Assembly (NCBI GenBank): GCA_020216965.1
Contig: JAIWOJ010000144.1
Span: forward strand, 1-6,266
Origin: Prosthecobacter sp.
GTDB lineage: Bacteria; Verrucomicrobiota; Verrucomicrobiia; Verrucomicrobiales; Verrucomicrobiaceae
DNA: 6,266 nucleotides
Direction of reading: 5' to 3'
The position numbers were made by a program, and so were the translations under genes. Below, in pieces: positions 1-5,233 of the stretch. The number at the start of each line of letters is the position of its first letter. The stretch's first letter is position 1. The notes under the pieces were generated by a model. It ran no database searches, was not told where the DNA came from, and saw nothing but the letters and a program-made list of their open reading frames with translations.

Positions 1-2
1 CA

Positions 3-77
3 CCCACCCACGTTGAAGCGGTGCCAGAAGGAAACATCCTCGGCTGCGGTCGAGGGCCGCAGCCCCCGCCCACCCAC
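3..77. repeat. Hairpin flanked by 9-bp direct repeats
   Basis: The 9-mer CCCACCCAC occurs at 3-11 and again at 69-77, exactly 66 bases apart. Between the copies lies a perfect 8-bp inverted repeat, GGCTGCGG at 42-49 and CCGCAGCC at 57-64, with a 7-base loop. The window begins at the first direct repeat, so this may be one unit of a tandem array or the end of a dispersed repeat continuing to the left. The 66-base spacing is a multiple of three, so a protein-coding repeat is also possible. The pairing is read directly from the sequence; the role is unknown. Confidence 0.45.
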
Positions 78-208
78 ATCAAAACCTAAACCTAAAAAGG
101 AAAATGGGAGTCCAGGTTGCTGTTCATTTACCTCATTTTCAAAGGGATGAATGAAATCATACAGACACAGATCTGGTGAATGAGTTGACCCTCCTCACGC
201 ACTCATTC

Positions 209-235
209 TCTGCGGGTTCTGCGTCGTCTGCGGTT
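209..235. repeat. Three tandem 9-mers beginning TCTGCG
   Basis: Three consecutive 9-base units start at 209, 218 and 227. Each begins TCTGCG, followed by GGT, TCG and GTT respectively. The first six bases are invariant and the last three vary. The array is intergenic and non-palindromic. From memory, short TCTGCG-rich runs recur between genes in various bacterial genomes, so it may belong to a dispersed family, but only this copy is in the window. Confidence 0.5.
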
Positions 236-290
236 GTCATCTCTGAATTTAGGCTAACGCCACCGACATGCCCGCGACCCGACGCAGGCC

Positions 291-309
291 CGGCGGTTGG
301 AAACCGCCG
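291..309. repeat. Perfect hairpin downstream of the isomerase gene (REP-like or terminator)
   Basis: CGGCGGTT at 291-298 pairs perfectly with AACCGCCG at 302-309 across a 3-base loop. It lies 11 bases beyond the stop codon of the minus-strand isomerase gene, where a transcript-end stem-loop would be expected. No T-run follows it on the minus strand, so it is not a classical intrinsic terminator. A REP-like dispersed palindrome or an mRNA 3'-end-protecting stem is as likely. Confidence 0.5.
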
Positions 310-320
310 CTCCTTGATGC

Positions 321-1205
321 CTAGACGGTGGCGCGTGCTTGCTGGATGAGGGCCATGAAGAGCTCGCGCTCTTGGGCCAGGGCGGCGATGCGGTCGCCGG
401 CGGGGGGCTTGGCACCTTCTAGGCAGACGTGGCCGGCGTAGTCTGCCGCCACTAGCAGGCGGGCGAGTTTGTCATAAGGATAGGCGCTCTGGCCGACGCC
501 GCGGATGTGGGTGGTCTGGCCGAGGTAGTCTTTGACGAGGGCGAAGTTGGCCTCCAGCCCGGCGCCGCTGAGGTCGGTGTCGTTGGAGTTCCAGCAGACG
601 CGGACGTTGTCGTGGGCGGCGGCTTCTATGATGGTGCGGATGCGCGGCAGGGCGGAGGTTTCTTTGCCGTGGACTTCGAGGCGGATCTGCTGGCCGAAGC
701 CGAGGGCAAAGTCACCCAGCTCAGCGAGGGCTTTGCCGATTTGCTTGAGGGTGTCGGCTTCGGGAACGTCGTTGACGAGGGCGTTGGGCTTGACCTTGAC
801 GCCGGTGCCGCCGATGTCGTGGCTGAGCTTGATGTAGTCTTTGGCGAGGTCGATCTGCTTGCGCACTTCGGCGGGATCGGGGCTGTGAAATTCGCAGTTG
901 GTGCCCATGCCGAGCACTTCGACGGGGGAGTCATCAAAGCGGCTGCGCACTTCTGCACGCTGGGCGGGGCTGAGGGCGGGGCTGACGGCGTGGGCGTGAT
1001 CAATGCGGAGCTCGACGCCGAGGATTTCGGCGGCTTCACAGTTGGCGATGAGGGTGGGCAGATCCCAGTCTGCGGCCCACATGTAGGTGACGAGGCCGAA
1101 GTGGATGTTTTCGCCTTTGTAGCTGAGCTTTGGCTCCTGACTGTGGATGGAGGCGCTGGCTGTGGCGGCGAGGGAGGTGGTGAGGAAATGGCGGCGGTTG
1201 AGCAT
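321..1205 (-). CDS. Tat-exported sugar phosphate isomerase/epimerase family protein (TIM barrel)
   Basis: The 294-residue protein resembles the AP-endonuclease-2/xylose-isomerase-like TIM-barrel family, which includes sugar isomerases, epimerases and related metal enzymes; the substrate cannot be told from sequence. The N-terminus is a typical Tat signal: RRHFL at residues 4-8, then a mildly hydrophobic Ala/Thr/Ser stretch with a likely AxA-type cleavage near residue 18, so the product is probably periplasmic. Candidate metal ligands at the ends of late barrel strands are E177 (in LEVHGKE, with H179), the WNSNDTD segment around 205-211, H233 and E263 (CLEG). The ATG at 1205 was chosen because it puts the twin arginines at the very start; ATGs at 1217 and 1244 are in frame and possible. 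None has a clear Shine-Dalgarno. It follows lysC on the same strand after about 85 bases (46 if 1244 is used) and may share its transcript. Family assignment is fairly sure, function open. Confidence 0.8.
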   Translation of the reverse strand: MLNRRHFLTTSLAATASASIHSQEPKLSYKGENIHFGLVTYMWAADWDLPTLIANCEAAEILGVELRIDHAHAVSPALSPAQRAEVRSRFDDSPVEVLGMGTNCEFHSPDPAEVRKQIDLAKDYIKLSHDIGGTGVKVKPNALVNDVPEADTLKQIGKALAELGDFALGFGQQIRLEVHGKETSALPRIRTIIEAAAHDNVRVCWNSNDTDLSGAGLEANFALVKDYLGQTTHIRGVGQSAYPYDKLARLLVAADYAGHVCLEGAKPPAGDRIAALAQERELFMALIQQARATV

Positions 1206-1290
1206 GGCGTGCCCCATCTCAACGAGGTGAAGCCTGCCTGCCATGCAGGAAGCGTGGATTTTCTTTGCTACGCTGGGGATGGGACCGAGG

Positions 1291-1776
1291 TCAGGCGGCG
1301 GTGTCGAGCCCGAAGGCGGTGTGGACGGCGCGGGCGGCTTTTTCGATATCGCCCTCGTTGACGATGACGGCGGTTTTGATCTCGCTGGTGGAGATCATGA
1401 GGATGTTGACGCTGACGTCTGCGAGCGCCTTGAACATGGTGGCAGCGACGCCGCTGTGGCTCCTCATGCCGATGCCGACGACGCTGAGCTTGGCGATGCC
1501 GCTTTCGGTGCGCAGGGCTGCTTTGCCGCCGAGGCTGGGCAGGATGGCTTTGAGGGCGGCTTCGGCCTTGGGGAGATCAGCGGCGCTGAGGGTGAAGGAG
1601 ATGTCGGTTTCGCCATCAAAGCTGACGTTTTGGACGATCATATCGACCATGATGTTGGCACTGGCGATGGCACCAAAGATGGCGGAGGAGACGCCAGGGC
1701 GGTCTGGCACGTCATCGATGGTGACTTTGGCCTGATTGCGCTCGAGGCTGACGCCGCGGACGACGACGGATTCCAT
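1291..1776 (-). other. Candidate in-frame aspartokinase beta subunit from an internal start
   Basis: Met249 of the aspartate kinase (ATG at 1776-1774) sits between the kinase domain and the first ACT domain, in the context PGMESVVVRGV. In Bacillus subtilis and Corynebacterium glutamicum a separate regulatory beta subunit is translated from an internal start at the equivalent place. Initiation here would give a 161-residue protein of two ACT domains, close to the known beta size. Upstream there is only a weak purine run (AAAGAAGAA) about 10-18 bases before the ATG. Its use is therefore inference from position and family precedent. Confidence 0.3.
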
Positions 1777-2520
1777 GCCTGGGGTTTCTTCTTTCACGAG
1801 GGTGCCTGGGTTTTGGTTCATGCTGTTGCGGACTTCAAAGCGGACGCCGAATTTTTTGGCGAACTCGACGCTGCGGCTCTGCATGACCTTGCTGCCGCTG
1901 GAGGCCATCTCGAGCATTTCGTCGTAGCTGATTTCGTGGATTTTGCTGGCGGTCTTGACCACGCGGGGGTCACAGGTGTACACGCCGTCCACGTCGGTGT
2001 AGATCTGGCAGAGGTCGGCCTTGATGGCGGCGGCCATGGCGATGGCGGTGAGGTCGCTACCGCCGCGCCCGAGGGTGGTGATTTCGCCACTGGCGGTCTC
2101 GCCCTGAAAGCCGGCCAGCATGACGATGTTGCCTTCATCCAGCATTTTGCGGACGGCGTCTGGGGTGATGTTGACGATGCGGGCCTTGGTGTGTACGCGA
2201 TCGGTGGAAATGCCTGCCTGGGCTCCGGTGAGGGAGACGGCCTTGCCGCCGAGGGCATTGATGGCCATGGCGGTGAGGGCGATGGTGGTCTGCTCCCCCG
2301 TGGCGAGGAGGACGTCCATTTCACGCTCGCTGGGATCTTGCTCGGGAGATACCTCTTTGGCGAGCTTGATGAGGCTATCGGTGACGCCGGACATGGCGGA
2401 GACGACGGCGACGACCTGGTTTCCAGCGCGCTGGGTTTCCAGGATGCGGCGTGCGCAATTGCGAATGCGCTCGGGGTTGCCGACGGAGGTGCCGCCATAT
2501 TTCTGGACGATGAGGGCCAT
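1291..2520 (-). CDS. lysC: Aspartate kinase (aspartokinase), monofunctional, two ACT domains
   Basis: Phosphorylates L-aspartate to 4-phospho-L-aspartate with ATP in the cytosol, the first committed step toward lysine, threonine, methionine and diaminopimelate. The 409-residue product is of normal length for the monofunctional alpha/beta class. The amino-acid kinase domain opens with KYGGTSV (7-13, catalytic Lys7). It continues with LLATGEQ (71-77), the GETASGEITTLGRGGSD segment (about 141-157) and YTDVDGVYTCDPR (174-186). Two ACT domains follow, about 256-314 (DVPDRPGVSSAIF... VQNVS) and 342-404 (GIGMRSHSGVAA... ISTSEIK). They closely match the regulatory region of actinobacterial and Bacillus LysC, so lysine and/or threonine feedback is predicted. 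There is no homoserine dehydrogenase fusion. The ATG at 2520 places KYGGTS at the usual distance. An in-frame upstream ATG at 2568 would add 16 residues rich in Pro and Arg that look non-coding. No Shine-Dalgarno is seen. Identity is very secure. Confidence 0.97.
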   Translation of the reverse strand: MALIVQKYGGTSVGNPERIRNCARRILETQRAGNQVVAVVSAMSGVTDSLIKLAKEVSPEQDPSEREMDVLLATGEQTTIALTAMAINALGGKAVSLTGAQAGISTDRVHTKARIVNITPDAVRKMLDEGNIVMLAGFQGETASGEITTLGRGGSDLTAIAMAAAIKADLCQIYTDVDGVYTCDPRVVKTASKIHEISYDEMLEMASSGSKVMQSRSVEFAKKFGVRFEVRNSMNQNPGTLVKEETPGMESVVVRGVSLERNQAKVTIDDVPDRPGVSSAIFGAIASANIMVDMIVQNVSFDGETDISFTLSAADLPKAEAALKAILPSLGGKAALRTESGIAKLSVVGIGMRSHSGVAATMFKALADVSVNILMISTSEIKTAVIVNEGDIEKAARAVHTAFGLDTAA

Positions 2521-2711
2521 GGTGGGGAAAAAGGGGCGCGATAGTGGCACGAGCCGCCCTGGGGGCAAGGGGAAATCCTGCCTGCTGAGCTGGGGGGCGA
2601 GAGGCTGCCTACGCGGTCCGGGGCCGGTGCTTTGTCTGAAGAAAAGACTTGGGGTGTTTTAGGAAACCTGATAAATCCGCGCCTTTCCCACGGAAATTGC
2701 TCCCGATCGTA
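2521..2711. promoter_or_regulatory. Divergent promoter region between lysC and the secretin gene
   Basis: About 190 bases separate two diverging starts, so promoters for both directions should lie here. Toward the secretin, TTGGGG (2649-2654) and GATAAA (2670-2675) with a 15-base gap are the best but weak -35/-10 match. If real, they would rule out the in-frame TTG at 2649 as a start. Toward lysC, TTGCCC (2568-2563) lies 16-17 bases before a poor -10-like CACTAT/ACTATC (about 2546-2540 on the minus strand). I see no riboswitch, leader peptide, attenuator or clear operator palindrome. Placement by gene arrangement is strong; the individual boxes are weak. Confidence 0.35.
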
Positions 2712-5192
2712 ATGCCCCCCTGCCCTTCCTTGCACGCCCTGATGCTTCGCCCCCTTGTCGCGCCCATCGCTCTGCACGGAGCTGTTTTCCTCTGCCTGCA
2801 GTCAGCCCTGCCAGCGGCTGATGGAGGTACGGTGAGCATCGCGGAGCGTGAGATTCAGCGGCGCAGTGCGCAGCTAGGCGAGCAGGCGGCGCGCCTTTCT
2901 GAGGCGGAAAAAATGCTCCTGGATGGCCGCACGGCAGATGCCCTGGCGGTTTATGAAACGACCCACTCGCAGCTCCCGGAAGCTCCCTTGGCAAAGCCGC
3001 TGAAAGATGCTGCCCTGGGCGGTTGGCTGGCGGCGGCCCTGCGCCGTGCGCAGGAGCTGGCAAACGGTGGTGACCTCCCCGCTGCCCGTGCGGTGTTGGA
3101 TAAGGTGAACCCCTTGCTGCCACAGGCGGGGAAGACGAAAGTGCAGGCATTGCTGGCTAGGCTGACGGATCCTGATCGTTACCCCCCGGCGCTGATGCCG
3201 CAGCACATGGAGCGTGTGGAGCGCGTGCAAAAGCTACTGATCGAGGCGGCCTCCCAGCATGAGACGGGCATGTTTGACAAGGCACTGAGCACCTATGAGG
3301 ACGTGCTGCGCATTGACCCCACGAACACGGCCGCTCGTCGGGGCATGGAAAAGGTGGAGCGCGAGCGGGCGCGCTATTTTCAGAGTGCCTATGATCATCA
3401 GCGCTCCCGGTTGCTCAGTGAGGTGACCTCACTGTGGGAAAACAAGCCGCTGGAGGGCGCTGCCCTAGCCGCCAAGGTGCAGGCAGAGTCCGCCAAGGAA
3501 GTGGCGGGACCTGCCAAAAAGAGCGGCAAGGACAGCATCGCGGAAAAGCTGCGGGATCTGCGCATCGCCAAAATCGACTTTACCGGTGCCACGCTGGAGG
3601 AAGTCATCGAATACCTGCGTGTGCGCTCACGAGATATTGACCCTGAGGGGCGTGGCGTGGACTTCGTGTTGAACATTGGCGATGCCGCGAATGGTCGCCC
3701 AATCTCTCTGAGCCTCGTGGATGTACCTTTGGAAGAGGTGCTGCGCTACGCAGCAGATGTGGCGGGCGTGACCTACCGTGTGGAAGAATTTGCCGTGCGC
3801 ATGGTGCCGCTGACGGACACCACAGACACCCTCATCTCCCGTACCTACCGTGTGCCGCCTGATTTCATCTCCGCAGCGCCGATTGATCCTGCGGCTGCTG
3901 CACCTGCGGATCCCTTCGGGCAGCCTGCGGCCGCTGCGGGGCCCGCCCCGCTGCGCCGCCTAGGTGCCAAGGAGTTTCTGATGAGTCGAGGGGTGCTTTT
4001 CCCTGAAGGCGCAGGTGCCAACTACAATCCCGTGACCAACATGCTCATCGTGCGCAACACGGTGAAGAACCTGGAGCTGGTGGAAAGCCTCGTGGACCAA
4101 TCTCTCAACACTGCCCCGAGGATGGCGGTGATTGAGGTCAAGATCGTGGAGATCAGCTCCAAGAAACTGGAGGAGTCCGGCTTTGATTGGCTACTCGGTG
4201 GCTTCCGCCATGGTGGCGTGGAGCTGGGAGGAGGCACGGTGGGAAATCAGCAAAACGTGAATTTCATGGATACGGAGTTCCCAGCAAACCCGCTGCTGAA
4301 CCGCACCAACATGGGCCCAGTGACCGCAGGTCTGCGCTCCTCGCCGGACTTGATTGACAATCGTACGATCGACGATGTGCTCACGGGGGCGGTCAATACC
4401 TCGGTAGGCCGTTCCCCAGGGGTCTTTTCCCTGGCTGGCGTGCTGACGGATCCGCAATTTCAGGTCGTCTGGCGGGGCATGTCACAAAAGACAGGGGTGG
4501 ACTTGATGTCCAAGCCCTCCGTCATCACGAAAAGTGGCCAACCTGCGACGGTAGAAGTCGTGCGTGAATTTATCTATCCCACCGAGTTTGACCCCCCCCA
4601 GATCCCTACCAACGTCGGCGGTGGAGGAAACAACAACAATAACGGCGGCGGTGGAGGCGGCGGCGGCACGACCATCGTCTCCATTCCCGTGACGCCAACC
4701 ACGCCCACCGCTTTTGAGACCCGCAACGTGGGCGTGACCCTCAATGTAGAGCCTGTCATCGCGGAGGATGGACGCTCCATCGACCTGACGCTCACGCCCG
4801 AATACACGGAGTTTGATGGTTTTGTGAACTACGGCAGCCCCATCTTCAGCGTCTCTCCCAATGTGCCGATCTTGGACATTTTCGGCAACTTGTTGGGTGT
4901 CATCCCCTCCAGCCGCCTAGAACTGACGCCGAACATCATCAGCCAGCCGATTTTTTCGACGAAAAAGATCACCACCTCCGTGAAGGTCTATGACGGTGCC
5001 ACCGTGGTGCTAGGCGGCTTAGTCTCCGATCAGAACATCATGATTGATGACAAAGTGCCGGTGCTAGGCAGCGTGCCCTACATGGGTAAGCTGTTCCAGA
5101 GCAAGGTGGAGCAGCGCCGGACGAAGAACCTCGTCATGTTTGTCTCTGTGAAGGTCGTGGACCCCTCAGGCAACCGTGTGAATCGTCCTTAA
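2712..5192 (+). CDS. Secretin-family outer-membrane protein, Amuc_1098-like (type IV pilus/type II secretion type)
   Basis: The 826-residue exported protein should oligomerise into an outer-membrane secretin channel. A signal peptide is carried by residues 11-38 (MLRPLVAP... LPAADG). Then come a charged helical stretch (44-70) and TPR-like helices (about 107-137 and 171-205). A Lys/Ala-rich linker leads to an STN/N0-like domain (288-367, with IDFTGATLEEVIEYL and DVPLEEVLRYAADVAGV). An Ala/Pro linker (387-415), an N1-like segment (425-464, NMLIVRNTVKNLELV) and the start of the secretin region (469-493, MAVIEVKIVEIS) follow. The core is clear: GVDLMSKPSVITKSGQPA (595-612), GVTLNVEPVI (673-682), VYDGATVVLGGLVSD (759-773) and VPVLGSVPYMGKLF (782-795). 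The layout recalls Amuc_1098 of Akkermansia. The first ATG (2712) is used; 2742 gives a more compact signal peptide and is equally possible; 2649 is only a TTG. No Shine-Dalgarno is evident. Pilus or secretion partners are not seen. The fold is very sure; the exact machine is not. Confidence 0.92.
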   Translation: MPPCPSLHALMLRPLVAPIALHGAVFLCLQSALPAADGGTVSIAEREIQRRSAQLGEQAARLSEAEKMLLDGRTADALAVYETTHSQLPEAPLAKPLKDAALGGWLAAALRRAQELANGGDLPAARAVLDKVNPLLPQAGKTKVQALLARLTDPDRYPPALMPQHMERVERVQKLLIEAASQHETGMFDKALSTYEDVLRIDPTNTAARRGMEKVERERARYFQSAYDHQRSRLLSEVTSLWENKPLEGAALAAKVQAESAKEVAGPAKKSGKDSIAEKLRDLRIAKIDFTGATLEEVIEYLRVRSRDIDPEGRGVDFVLNIGDAANGRPISLSLVDVPLEEVLRYAADVAGVTYRVEEFAVRMVPLTDTTDTLISRTYRVPPDFISAAPIDPAAAAPADPFGQPAAAAGPAPLRRLGAKEFLMSRGVLFPEGAGANYNPVTNMLIVRNTVKNLELVESLVDQSLNTAPRMAVIEVKIVEISSKKLEESGFDWLLGGFRHGGVELGGGTVGNQQNVNFMDTEFPANPLLNRTNMGPVTAGLRSSPDLIDNRTIDDVLTGAVNTSVGRSPGVFSLAGVLTDPQFQVVWRGMSQKTGVDLMSKPSVITKSGQPATVEVVREFIYPTEFDPPQIPTNVGGGGNNNNNGGGGGGGGTTIVSIPVTPTTPTAFETRNVGVTLNVEPVIAEDGRSIDLTLTPEYTEFDGFVNYGSPIFSVSPNVPILDIFGNLLGVIPSSRLELTPNIISQPIFSTKKITTSVKVYDGATVVLGGLVSDQNIMIDDKVPVLGSVPYMGKLFQSKVEQRRTKNLVMFVSVKVVDPSGNRVNRP
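4617..4667 (+). repeat. Gly/Asn low-complexity insert in the secretin core
   Basis: Seventeen codons encode four Gly, five Asn and eight Gly (residues 636-652 of the secretin from 2712), followed by a Thr/Pro/Val-rich stretch. It interrupts the secretin core between the KPSVITKSGQPA strand and the GVTLNVEPVI strand, where a flexible loop is tolerated. Codons alternate among GGC, GGT, GGA and AAC, AAT, so this is not a simple trinucleotide run, but it could still vary in length between strains. Confidence 0.85.
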
Positions 5193-5194
5193 TG
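5190..5194 (+). promoter_or_regulatory. TAATG stop-start overlap between secretin and sulfatase frames
   Basis: The secretin stop TAA (5190-5192) shares its last A with an ATG (5192-5194) in the same frame as the sulfatase, with no stop between that ATG and the sulfatase domain. TAATG overlaps are typical of translational coupling by terminating ribosomes. Starting here would put 14 residues before the signal-peptide Met at 5234. Which start is used cannot be settled by eye, as neither has a Shine-Dalgarno. Confidence 0.4.
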
Positions 5195-5233
5195 AGACAA
5201 GATGGGCGCAATCTCCGCGTTCATGCCGCAGCC

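Larger units (their letters stand above)
1..320. other. Left-edge intergenic region without a supported gene
   Basis: This 320-base stretch lies downstream of the minus-strand isomerase gene. No convincing coding region is seen. Plus frame 1 is open from base 1 to a TGA at 148-150 and frame 3 from base 3 to a TAA at about 87-89, so the tail of an upstream gene cannot be excluded. The peptides they would encode (short, Pro- and Lys-rich) match nothing I recognise. The part from about 80 to 190 is clearly more AT-rich than the neighbouring genes, as expected for non-coding DNA. Three repeat structures inside it are listed separately. I see no tRNA, CRISPR array or transposase remnant. Confidence 0.6.

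Noticed and set aside
1..150. Possible C-terminal end of an upstream plus-strand gene
   Set aside because: Two frames are open from the window edge but neither peptide is recognisable and the stretch is short; it cannot be supported without sequence to the left.
168..175. 8-bp palindrome CAGATCTG in the left intergenic region
   Set aside because: It is too short and isolated to support an operator or attachment site.
507..1361. Plus-strand open frame of 284 codons opposite the isomerase gene
   Set aside because: Same antisense effect: low-complexity Gly/Val/Ala/Asp composition, no domain, and it overlaps a gene with a clear Tat signal and TIM-barrel motifs.
1243..2544. Long plus-strand open frame of 433 codons opposite lysC
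   Set aside because: It is an antisense shadow. Its product is a Gly/Asp/Ala-rich string with no recognisable domain, while the minus strand encodes an unmistakable aspartate kinase. GC-rich codon bias on one strand keeps the complementary frame open.
2649..2651. TTG as the start of the secretin
   Set aside because: It adds 21 residues before the first ATG, gives no better signal peptide, has no ribosome-binding site, and overlaps the best promoter candidate.
2120..2662. Plus-strand open frame running from lysC into the intergenic region
   Set aside because: The composition is that of a shifted-frame shadow, it has no domain, and it covers the promoter region.
1818..2777. Minus-strand open frame of 319 codons across lysC and the divergent region
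   Set aside because: It is out of frame with lysC, gives a Ser/Pro/Arg-rich product, and crosses both the divergent promoter region and the secretin signal peptide.
2659..3150. Minus-strand open frames opposite the secretin N-terminal region
   Set aside because: They are Pro/Arg/His-rich shadows of the well-supported secretin gene.
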